NCBI GenBank assembly: GCA_028641055.1 | Contig: CM054059.1 | Location: forward strand, 112,418,263 to 112,482,262 | Source: Alopecurus myosuroides | Lineage: Eukaryota; Streptophyta; Magnoliopsida; Poales; Poaceae | Reading direction: 5' to 3' | Length of the DNA: 64,000 nucleotides | In this document: one piece after another, positions 23,072 to 33,993 of the stretch | Numbering within the stretch: position 1 is the first letter of the stretch | Layout: each line of letters opens with the position of its first letter | The notes under the pieces: generated by a model | Databases searched by the model: none | Seen by the model: only the letters and a program-made list of their open reading frames with translations | What the model was told of the DNA's origin: nothing | Made by a program: the position numbers and the translations under genes

Positions 23072-26000
23072 TATGCGGAGTAACCGGTGCATGTGTGCGT
23101 TTTTCCAGCTCGTGTTTTTCGTGTGGCTTAGTAAGCACTGAACCATGCCGTTTAGTCGCATATGCCAAATATTTCTTGAATAAAGGATGATTACACTGTC
23201 AAAGATATATCTGACACCTAGATTTTTTTTCTAGCTTTCCTTATGATGAGATTTTTCAGTTGTTTTTTCAGAGGTAATTGATTGGTCAGCTCTCGACATT
23301 TTCAAGATGACCTTTTTCTTCTGATGTACGTTTCTTATATTTAGTCACCTGTGGTTTAGAAAAAGAAATAACATGGGGATGCATATGTACACCTTGGGCA
23401 TATGAACTTCTCCATATGTCTTAGCTTTATGTACATGATCTGCCCTTATTATGAGGTAGTATAGCCCGTGTAGAACATACTATATTCTGCATGGTAAATA
23501 CTTTGCGGTATACCACTCATAGGTAATTGTGATACTCATGCTTTTTTCATTTTTGGCAATTGTCAAATTTGTTCAAACAGTGCCGCCGTTATGTAGGGAT
23601 ATAATTTCACTTCTCAAGTTCTAATTTTTAGCAAGGTTGGCTTTCTGTTTTATTTTTCTAGATAATTTGGATAACGTGTTCCTTTTGTACACAATGGTAA
23701 AATCTTCAGGGTATGAATTTTGGAAAGCCACTACTAACAAATATATGCTTGTTGTGTAGATAAAATTGAATTCTTAACTTTTTATCCACATCTTATAACA
23801 TAGGACCACCTTTAGATTAACTACAGGAAGACCCAGATTCAATGTATTAGATATTCATTCCAAACTGGCAGAGAAAAATCTACAGTGTCAGTAACTAGAC
23901 CGAAATGCTGAATTTGTTGTATGATATCTACTCAGAGATGCACCGGTGAAGAGAGGTGTTCCACTAGAACTATTCAAATGACAAGCAAGTCCCTTTTTAT
24001 GGCGTGTTTCTCTTATAAATAGAGCGTGATGAGTACTCCAAATATGGCCCAGTTAAGTGTTCATTAGTTCCTTAATTGTCTTTTTAACAAGGATGAACAT
24101 TTCCCCATTTTATTGACGCAATGATCAACACGTCTCATTAAAGTTTCAGCGTTAATGCTACCGACGCATAATATCACGTGCCAAAACATGTTAGGAAATG
24201 ATTCTGGTTTTTCACTACTAAAATCTGGTTATCTTTTTCCTTGATAACAACACCTTTATTAGCTACTTCTGCATGCACAGACATATGCTAGATTAGCGAA
24301 CCAGTTCTCGACTGATATATTTTATGAATGCCTTCGTTTATCTAAAAGGGCGTAATCCATCCTACACAATTTGAATTATGGAAGATGCTTACTACTTAAG
24401 CTATGAGTATTTGGGATAAGAAAAAATTATGTTGACTACTATTTGTCTTTAACTAAGTTGCATTTCATTTGTCTAGCTCAATAATTTCCTGAGAAGCCTC
24501 AGAATTATTGCTTTCCCTTGATTAGATATGGGTGACGCTTCTTTTTCTAAGCACATCGAATCACCCGACCAATGGATCGAATCACCCCACCAATGGGATT
24601 CTTTGTCAGGTGCAGACCAGCAATATAATTTATATTTTTCTAGAACAATTAGAAGTTTTCTTATGACTTATGAGGACTGAGTATGGTTGGCTCTTTTTGA
24701 ATTTTTTCTTTGGTCCAGACCACCTGACCATGGAGAATACATAGGCAATGATGTCATCTTGGTCCAATTTGTGCGGTTATACCTATGCTAATATGGTCCT
24801 TGCTTTTTACCTAAAGAATTTTATTTTCTTGCTTGGTGCAGTAATAATCTCCAAGGTGATTGGAGTTGCAAACAAGTGGCAGAACTAAAAAAACGCATGG
24901 TCCTGGTCTTATTATTTTTCTATTGTTTAGTCGGTATAAATCCTTCTAAACTTTCAAGTATACATAAGCATGCTATATTGATTCCAAATGATTGATCACA
25001 CCAACAACTTTTTGTCATAAGTAGTTCTATTTCCAGCGATCCGAGTATCATGTTATTACCTAGCTATGACAGTCCAACTTGACAACTAGATATCAATTGA
25101 AGAGTTCAGTTATAAACCATAGGAAGAGAAAAACAAATCTGGATATGTCCTCTTATTTTTTTCTAATGATTTTTTTGAATGAATCCTGGTAGAAATCACG
25201 GGTGTTATGATTATAAAAGATTAACCCATGCCCATTAGCATTTGCTTATCCTTAAGTTATAAACTCATGAAGTCTGATCTTCGAGATCTGCGCCTTAAAT
25301 GAAATATTGAAATGTCAAATTTTAACAGATGCACTAATAATTTTGTTTTCTTTCATACGGATTGTGATGCTTTTTCCTCGGCAATTAGTGTGCATGCTTT
25401 ATTTTACCGTAGCTCTGGAAGGAAGAAGTATAGTTCAAGAAGCACCAGGTCATTTCCGTGGCTGCATCAAGATGACGGTTCTTGCCTAAGATGTTTCCAG
25501 ATATCCAGAACCATGCTTATTCCGCATGCTTATTCCGCGATAACATCACACACACGGGTTCCTGGCCAGTCACCGGTGCGTCACCGTCGAAGATCTTCAA
25601 AGAGATCCCACCTCCCATGCCAGCGTCAGAGCAGTCTCAGCTCCATAGACGGATCGCTCCCGACTAAAGTCTGCCAGAGTTGTGGTGCCCACAAACGTGT
25701 CTATTATGGTGTCGATCGGTGGTGCTCACTAACACGTCTATTAAGGCGATGATCGTCTTCGGGTGCTCGGAGTCGGGGAACATCTCGCCGTGGAATGAGG
25801 CTGAAGCACATGTTGCCTTCTCCAGCATCTCCTTCGCCTTCAAACTATTCTTTGACAAGAGTAATAGAATCAGGCAGCGCACCGATTGATTAGTTTTTGA
25901 TTGCATGATTTGTACCGGATCATTGGCATCCTTCTTTCGATGTAAACGATGTAAATAACCAACCTACTTACACCATAAAACATGATAGATTCATCGCACC

Positions 26001-26545
26001 GGCCGTCTAGTGTTAACTTACTGATCGAATTGGGAATCCTCCCAGGTACTACAGTGCTACTACTATATCGAATCTATGGGCCTCTCAAATATGATAGTCG
26101 TGGCTAATCGATCACGTTTAGTAGTTGTAGTATTGTACTGCTCGTACTGTACAATAATACGACGTGTGCACGACACCTGTCCCGCCTGAATTTTAGTCGT
26201 CGTAGATTCCAAAGCACACACTTTAGGATGTGCAGGTGGGCGCAGCGCAGCCCCAGAATGCATGCATCTGTGAACAAAAGATCACTCTAGACAAAGGGTG
26301 GAGACGTGCTGCTTGCCTGCATGTCCGACCGGTCTGCTGTCGCCGCAGATAGAGCCCCACCCCCCAATAGTAAATTTCTTCCGTGTGCACAGTGTAGGCA
26401 ACGATCCTCCTCGAGCTTCTGCATGCAAAAGGAAAATGATTAGATCTGCTGCGTGGGTCGAGGTGATGCAAAAGCTAGTCCAGCCTTCTAGGGCTTTGCA
26501 CCATCCTGGGAGCACGGTACGTAGGAAAGATGTGAAACGACGATG
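23072..26545. other. Unassigned, AT-rich with small GC-richer islands
   Basis: I see no gene. An exon-like stretch follows TGGTGCAG near 24841. A GC-richer island at 25490-25890 has an 80-codon minus-strand frame (25664-25906, with EMLEKATCASASFHGEM) that I cannot identify. 26200-26545 has overlapping minus-strand frames of doubtful meaning. It may be old intronic or intergenic DNA. Confidence 0.35.
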
Positions 26546-26550
26546 GTGAC

Positions 26551-26834
26551 TATTGAATCGATGCACTAGCCAATTATCCTAAAAGTCCGAACCGATGGAA
26601 ACGGCTAGGCAATACATTATATTCTTGACACTCCCCCTCACGTCTAGGCCGGTGGACTTTTTCTTTACGGGCTATGACGTGGATTTTGACTTCACGCGTG
26701 TAGCGCGTGGATTTTTTACCAGGATTTGAACACGACACCTCTGACTCTGATACCATATTAAATCGATGCACTAGTCAATTATCCAAAAGTCCGAACCGAT
26801 GGAAAAGGTTAGACAATATATTATATTCTTGACC
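26551..26834 (-). mobile_element. Complete TRIM (miniature LTR retrotransposon), 284 bp
   Basis: On the minus strand the order is LTR (26834-26756), a primer binding site TGGTATCAGAG directly adjoining it, a 125-base interior without coding capacity, a polypurine tract (GTGAGGGGGAG) and LTR (26630-26551). The two LTRs of 79-80 bases are about 88-90% identical. The 5-bp direct repeat GTGAC at 26546-26550 and 26835-26839 is the target duplication. At 284 bp it is in the size range of the SMART-type TRIMs of grasses. It must be mobilised by proteins from another element. Confidence 0.92.
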
Positions 26835-26839
26835 GTGAC

Positions 26840-28290
26840 TGATTGATTTCATAGCTCGCTTGTCTATGAAATCATACAATCACTAGCTTGTACTAGTATG
26901 AAAGATGTGGAGTACTATTTTATATACTCCTACTAAAAGCAAAATACCCAACTTACCCACGTCACACTAATTATATTGACGGTTGAATCTATATTTAAGC
27001 TTGTTATTGATTAGCGTGAGATTCATACAGTAAGTACTATCTTTGCCCTAAAAAATAACCACGTCTACCTTATCTTGATACCATTTTCGTGCCATGTTCC
27101 GTTGTCTAGATGGGTCGCACCGATGCCACCGTCCTCCTTTCGCTCATCCGCCATAGCCGCCTCTTGAGTAATCCTCTCGCTCTTTCGGCCAAAGCGTCAC
27201 CTCTCATTCTCCTCAATGGCCCACTCTTTCATTACGAGTCCGCCTCTCCCCATTGAACCTGAGAGGTAGGCCAAGAAAAAGAAGATTCTATTTCCCCCAT
27301 ACAACTCAAAGGACTAAACTATCGCTACAAAAAATCGTCAACACGGGAATGTTGTTATACGCAATAGCAAAACAACGATGAAGTTAAGCAAGATCGAACC
27401 AACGGGGACACGAGATTTTAACGTGGAAAACCCTTTCAACAAGGAAGAGAAAAAACCACGGGCGCTAGCCAGCAATAATTCACTATTTCGGGTGAGGTTA
27501 CAATCGCGCCGGGATTTACAATGTGTGGCTTATCCCGTGCGGCGGTTTACAAGAGGTATATAAAGGCGGTCCTGACCTAACTAGGTCGGTAACTGTGAAT
27601 CCAACTCCAACTCGGTATTGACTCGCCTCCGGCTCCACTTCGTCTGAAGTTGGGCCTTTATCAGTATATACGAATATGAATTTGAATCACCATAAAATAA
27701 CAAATGCACTAGCAGTCGGGGAAAAAAATCATGTATCAGTATCAGCAGTGACTCGAAGTCGTTTCTCTGTCCGATCCCTCGCCCGTCGAGGCGCTGGAGG
27801 ATTTAGTGTCGGGTTTTAAAAATATTGTATCTCTGAAAACTGAATAAAATCGACCTTTGCATAGCAATATCTATTTTCTCTTGTTTTTAACATGTTAAAA
27901 AAATTCGGTTTGATTAGGTAGTCGCTGCCTGAGGTTTAGCCATTCCATAATTATTATGGCTACCAGTGCGCTTTCACTGCTGGGAGTTTCATCCACTACT
28001 TCGTGTAAGCGTACTCAAACATATTGCAAAATATATACTCCTAATTTTTCCATCCCCCGTAAATGCGGACCCCCCATTTCGCTACTGACTAACCCATCTA
28101 ATCCCGTAACATTTCTCCGTACCACCCGTCCGTAGGTGGTGATCACCCGTAGCCGTAGGTGTATCCGTAGACTGCAAACGCTCTGAGCCTAGGATTCCTT
28201 CCCTACGTAAAAGGCATCACGCATTCACGCTTCGTCTCCACCCAAAAAAAAAAAAACAAGCACGACGTCCACGCACCGCGCCACGATGAC
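26840..28290. other. Unassigned intergenic DNA
   Basis: No gene is visible. 27380-27600 contains a stretch (GATTTTAACGTGGAAAACCC) that resembles a dispersed plant repeat, but I cannot name it. A 61-codon frame there is probably chance. 28241-28255 is an A-rich run just before the MATH-BTB pseudogene. Confidence 0.4.
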
Positions 28291-28292
28291 CG

Positions 28293-29114
28293 ATGTCGCA
28301 GGGCTTTCACGTGTTCGAGATGTCAGGATACAGCCAGCGCCGGGAGCGACTCTTCGCCGCCGGCAAATCGCCCGTGTTAGCCGTCGGCGATTATGACCGG
28401 CCTATTCAGTACTACGTCTCGGACAAATCACGGAGAGCTGCAACGACTACATGGCCATGTACCTCTTTCCAGTTTCCACTTAACAAAAACGACGACACCA
28501 GGGTGGTGGCATCCGTTCAGCTAAGCTTTGTGGACGTCACCGGATCTTCGTCGCATCACACGGCCGGGGACAACCGGTAATAAGAGGATCACCGACCATC
28601 TCAAGCTCATAAAGATGAGCGAGGTGGAGGCATCACCTTACCTTTGCGACAATCGCCTCAACGTGGCCCGCGTGCCTCGTCACAATTCTCAAGGAATCAA
28701 AGAACGCCACGGATATAGCGAAAAAGTTCGCCGAGGTGCCACCATCCGACATCACGGAGCATATCTCAGGAGGCTGCTACTAGGGAAAGAGGGCACACGT
28801 ACGGAAGTGGTTTTCGTGGTTAGAAAAGAGGACTTTCCTGCCCACAAGCGATGCGGTCGCCGGTCTTCAAACCAGAGCTTTATGGCGTGATGAGAGAAAA
28901 TGACACGGGCCGTATCACCATCGGCAACATGCAACCCACTGTCTTCGAGGCCCTGCTACATTTCATCTACACCGATTCGTTGTCGCCCCGCGATGGATCT
29001 TCTTGGCAACAACGACTATACGGAGATGATCCGTCATTTGCTTGTCGCCGCTGATCGGTACGCCATGGGAAGGCTGAAGATCATGTGTGAAAGCATCGTG
29101 GTGTCTGCACCAAG
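28293..29114 (+). pseudogene. MATH-BTB (BPM-type) pseudogene
   Basis: MATH-domain homology starts near 28300 (FHVFEMSGYSQRRE) and continues through VVASVQLSFVDVTG. The linker (SKNATDIAKKFAEVPPSDI) and BTB domain (RKEDFPAHK, ENDTGRITIGNMQPT, ALLHFIYTDSL, HLLVAADRYAMGRLKIM) follow. Intact relatives recruit substrates to cullin-3 ubiquitin ligases through these two domains. Here the reading frame changes at about 28580, 28780, 28850 and 28990, and a stop occurs in the linker, so no full protein can be made. The N-terminus is short and the C-terminal part of the BTB region is missing. The CACTA element begins at 29115, close to where homology ends. Confidence 0.9.
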
Positions 29115-32100
29115 CACTACATGAATGGCCTCATACGCCGACCGCCAAAATCTATGCCGACGGCATAGACCCGAAGAGGGAAACACAAATTGCGAAAGAA
29201 ATATTGAGCTATGCCGATAGCAATGCTGTCGGCCAATATTTTTTTTTTTTTAGCTATGCCGGCGGCACTTATTCACTGTTTTGGACATAACTTTTACATT
29301 GGAACTCGAATTTCGAGGTTCTTCGTCTCGTTTCGAAAAGGAGAAACATCTTTAAATTACCATACATATTGTTAAAGCTACATTCTTCAAAAATCATGGG
29401 AAAGAATGAAACTAACAATAATGGGTTAACGCTTTCATCCGAGAGGGATGTGACGCGTCTGAATCCAACAAAAATCTATGTGGTACCATAACAAGTGTGT
29501 ACATGTGTGTTTTGAGTTGTATATGTCCAGTATTCCACTCTGTATGTTAAGGCTCACCGTCATCATTTTTTTTTAATTTTCTATGCCTATTTTAAAAAGA
29601 AGTCAAGACAGCGGGCATGAGCGTTCATAGCTAGGTCTTGAATATTAAGAAACTCTTGGTGTGTCTTGATAAAATAGGTAGTTGTGTATCTAAAACTGAT
29701 TTTTGCCAAAAAATCATGAGCAAACTACGAGGCATCTGTAGTTCAAATTTGCCCCGTTTCCAGCTGAATCGATAGAAACTTGTGTTTTTCAAAAGAGGTG
29801 GATGAAAACCATTTCAGAGGCAACAATTTGGTTATTTGTGCATACAACATGGTCTAGTATATTAAAATATGCAGCTCCCAAGTTTTGCAACATATTTGTG
29901 GTTGATGCTTCACAAAAAAACCATTTTTCACACTCGAAAAATGGAAAATAGTTTTTTTTTTATTCAGTGAAAAGGAAAGCTTTCTCCGTGAACAATGTAT
30001 GTGCTTCCATTATGCATGTTTGTGTGTAATATGGAAACATTTAAACAAACTATGTCATGGGATTGGCCATAACACCCATCATTTGGTCTGAAACCCTAGA
30101 ATGTTCGTAGGATATAGCTCATTTATGTGAACAAACTTTCAACATAACTGACATATTCCAAGTTTATTATTTTTGGTGGATACTAGAACATATATAATGA
30201 CACCACGCAAAGGTCTTGCATCATTTTGGGGGGTTTTTAAAATTTTCTAGAATTTTCTAAGCCGGTTTCAGGAAAAAGTCAAGACGGCGGGTATGACCGT
30301 TCGTAGGTAGGTGTTGAATATTGAGAAAATCTTGGTGTATCTCTGATGAAATAGGTAACGAGGAACTTTTAGTTCAAATTTGACCCGTTTCTAGCTGAAT
30401 CGGCAGAAACTTATGTTTTTCAAAAAAGGTGGATGGAAACCTTTTCAGATGCAACAATTTTGTTTTTTTTGCTTATAACATTGTCTAGTATTTTATAAAA
30501 ATGCAGTTCCTAAGTTTTGCAACATATTTGTGGTTGGTGCTTCACACAAAATTCATTTTCACACTAGGAAAATGGAAAATGGTTTTTCTATTCAATGAAA
30601 AGGAAAACTTTCTCCGTGAACAATGTCCGTGCTTCCAATATGCATGTTTGTGCGGAATATGTGCACGTTTAAACAAACTATGTCATGGATTTGGCCATAA
30701 CACCCGTCATTTGGCCCAAAACCCTAGAACGTTCGTAGGACATAGCTCATTTATGTGAAAAAAAATTCAACACAACTGTTGTATTTCAATTTTATTATTT
30801 TTGGTGGATACTAGGACATATATAATGACACCACACAAAGGCCTTGCATCATTTTGTTTTTTTAATGTTCTGAAATTTTCTAAGTCGGTTTCACAAAAAA
30901 GTCAAGACGACGAGCATGACCGTTCGTAGCTAGGGGTTGAATATTGAGAAACTCTTGTCGTATCTCTAATGAAATAGGTAGTTGTGTAACTAAAAATGAT
31001 TTTTGCCAAAAATCATGAGCAAGCTACGAGAAACTTGTAGTTCAAATTTGACCCGTTTCCAGCTGAATCGGTAGAAATTTATGTTTTTCAAAAGAGGTGG
31101 ATGGAAAACTTTTAAGAGGCAATAATTTAGTTATTTATGCATAAATAACATGGTCTAATATTTTAAAAAATGCAGCTTATAAGTTGTGCAACATATTTGT
31201 GGTTGGTGCTTAAAAAAAGCCATTTTTCACACTCGGAAAATGGAAAATAGTTTTTTTATTCAATGAAAAGGAAAACTTTCTCTGTGAACATTGTACGTGC
31301 TTCCAATATGCATGTTTGTGTGAAATATGGGCACATTTAAACAAACAATGCAATGGATTTGGCCATAACACCCGTCATTTGGCCCGAAACCCTAAAATGT
31401 TCGTAGGAGATAGCTCATTTATGTGAACAAAATTTCAACACAAATGCCGTATTCCATGTTTATTATTTTTCGTGGACACTAGGACATATATAATTAAACC
31501 ACGCGAAGTTCTTGCATCATTTTTTTCTGAAATTTTCTAAGCCAGTTTCACGAAAAAGTCAAGACGGCGGGCATGACCATTCGTAGATAGGGGTTGAATA
31601 TTGAGAAACGCTTGGTGTATCTCTAATCAAATAGGTAGTTGTGTACCTAAAAATTATTTCTGCTAAAAATCATGAGAAAACTACGAGACACCTGTAGTTC
31701 AAATTTGACCTATTTCCATATGAATTGGCAGAAACTTGTGTTTTTAAAAAGAGGTGGATATAAACCTTTTAAGAGGAAAAAATTTGGTTATTTGTGCATA
31801 TAACATGGTCTAGTATTTTCAAAAAAATGCAGCTCCTGAGTTTAGCAACATATTTGTGGTTGGTGCTTCACAAAAAAAGCCATTTTTTACACTCGGAAGA
31901 TGAAAAATGGTTTTTTTATTCAATGAAAAAGAAAAACTTTCCGCGTGAACATTTTTCGAGCTTCCAATATGCATGTTTGTGTGGAATATGGGCATATTTA
32001 AACAAACTATGCCATGGATTTGTCCATAACACGTGTCATATGGCCCGAAACCCTAGAATGTTCGTAGGAGATAGCTCATTTATGTTAACAAATTTTTAAC

Positions 32101-32814
32101 ACAACTGTCATATTCCAAGTTTATTATTTTTGGTGGATACTAGGACATATATAATGACACCACGCGAAGGTCTTGAATCATTTTGGGTTTCACGAAAAAG
32201 TCAAGACGGTGGACATGACCGGTCGTAGCTAGGGATTTAAAGATACGAATTAATCCATATTAAATAATTTATTGAAAAAATAAAGTAATTTCTAACATTA
32301 TATTGTTATTTATTCAAAAAATATTATATAATTATTTTTATTTATTCAAATATATTTTTAAAATTTAAACAATAGAAAAGTTTAACATCATGCTCCACAT
32401 GTTAATATGATTGATATGATAGTAATATCAGTAAGTTCTAACATCTTATTGAAATCTAGTTTGAAGGAACTCAAAAGTTAAGCGTGCTTGGGCTGGAGAA
32501 CGATAAGTTTGACTAAGTTAAGTATGTTGACCATATTAATTGTGTAATTATAGATTAAGTATGTGGCTAAGTGCAAAATTCTGGAATGGAATTTTTTAAA
32601 GTTCAAAAAAAAATGGAAAAAATAGATTTATATATATATATATTAAGTTATTTTTTTAAATAATTTGTCGTCGGCATAGCCTATGCCGACGGTAATTTGG
32701 CCTATGCCTATGCGGCCTAATGCTGATGGCGGCCGTCGCACAGCTTGTGCCGACGGGGTTTGGTGCTATGTCGAAGGCTGCTGGCCGTCGGCGTAGTGGC
32801 ACATTCCTGTAGTG
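29115..32814. mobile_element. Non-autonomous CACTA transposon
   Basis: The left end starts CACTACATGAATGG and the right end, read in reverse complement, starts CACTACAGGAATGTG. Both continue into related ACGCCGAC-type subterminal motifs. The flanking 3-bp direct repeat is AAG (29112-29114 and 32815-32817), as expected for CACTA elements. There is no transposase (TnpA or TnpD) frame in the 3.7 kb. Most of the interior is a tandem array of about 650-bp units. Confidence 0.92.
29601..32240. repeat. Tandem array of about 650-bp units inside the CACTA element
   Basis: Units begin with AGTCAAGACGGCGGGCATGA or a close variant at 29601, 30277, 30900, 31557 and 32199, giving lengths of 676, 623, 657 and 642 bases and a fifth partial copy. 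Each unit contains GTAGTTCAAATTTGACC, GGCCATAACACCC and ACCCTAGAATGTTCGTAGG. The copies differ by many substitutions, so the array is old. Confidence 0.95.
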
Positions 32815-33451
32815 AAGGTTTTAGTAACCGGTCGGTAAATCTGGTTACCGACCGGTAACCGAGTTTCCCGAGCACCCTCGGTAAATGTCCTTCCTAGTCA
32901 AAAATCTCGAGCTTTTTGAAACTTTTGAATTTTAAACGTCCAAACCTTCATAAATAGTTGTATCTTTGTTCGAGTTCCCTACTCGTATTTATTTTTTTGA
33001 GTACTACTCCCACTGTATAGGAAAAAATGTCAAAAATAACGAAAGAAAAGGATACTCTCTATGGTTCGAACTTGTGACCTGATAAGGCGTATTCAAGAGA
33101 AAGAAGTTATTACCATTATGCCAATCTTAAGTTTGTTTCATTTTGGGTTTTAGATACTAAATGGCCCATTCTCGGTAAATTTGAATTCAAAATTTGGATT
33201 TTAAATTTTTCCGGTAACCATTTGGGATTTCTCGGTTACCGCGGTAACCGGGAATCCCGAGCCCCTTTGGATTTAATTTTGATCGGGAACCAAGAACTTG
33301 GTCTGCACTGGTTCTGTGTTCGAGTTCCCTACTTGTTTTCGTTTTTTTAGTATTATTCCCATGTACAGGGCCAAATGTCAACAATAACAAAAAAAGGATA
33401 CTCTGAGGTTCAAATCTGTCACCTGATAAGAGAGTATTCAAGAGAGAGAAG
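32815..33451. repeat. Two diverged direct copies of an about 345-bp unit
   Basis: Unit 1 (about 32820-33165) and unit 2 (about 33166-33451) share CGGTTACCG-type inverted motifs, TTCGAGTTCCCTACT (32969 and 33319) and GACCTGATAAG-like sequence about 345 bases apart. They look like remnants of one repeat family; no coding capacity is seen. Confidence 0.65.
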
Positions 33452-33993
33452 TTTTTTTTTTATAAAGGGAATTTTATTACTTAAAGAGTATTAAGTATTA
33501 CACCCGGCCTCTACATAACTAAGATGCACACAGCTCCAAAGGTTTGACAAGTCTCAACAAAAACAAATATAGAAGACGCATTACATATCAAAGAGTGAAA
33601 TTGTAAAGACGCCTAAGCTGATGGAGGGAAGATCCGAAGATTATGTTGCCATCCATGCTGGGAAAATAACTCCTTGGCCGCACCCTCCAAGCGCGAAGCC
33701 ACCTCCAAAAAAAGGTCCCGATGCTCCACACAGTGAAGGGACGACCACAACCGAAGCGTTGTTGTGCACCGGTAAATTACCTGCAGAAGCGAAGAATTTT
33801 TATTATTAAAAACCTTGTCATTTTTACATAGCCATAGCGACCAAATAACTGCAATCACTCCCACCCTAATAAGACGCTTAAACCTAAAGTACACCCCATT
33901 TAGCCAATTGCCGAAAATATTCGGAACGCCAGTAGGTGGATATAAGGCAGAGCCTACCTGGATGGCTGACCATATAGATCTAGCAAACTTACA
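33452..33993 (-). mobile_element. LINE 3' end (part 2 of a split, 5'-truncated LINE)
   Basis: On the minus strand the element ends in a poly(A) tail, seen as a T-run at 33452-33461. Upstream of it a frame at 33894-33613 encodes the extreme C-terminus of a plant LINE ORF2 protein (VIWSLWLCKNDKVFNN, ELFSQHGWQHNLRI). The LINE is interrupted at 33993 by the chromovirus and continues at 48262; the TTACA target duplication marks the join. Confidence 0.88.

Noticed and set aside
27380..27600. A possible LTR or SINE fragment (GATTTTAACGTGG region).
   Set aside because: It feels familiar as a plant repeat, but I could not find ends, a target duplication or a second copy in the window.
32815..33451. 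A possible miniature inverted-repeat transposon, suggested by CGGTTACCG inverted motifs.
   Set aside because: The inverted motifs are short and internal. The stronger signal is a direct duplication of about 345 bp, and no clear ends were found.
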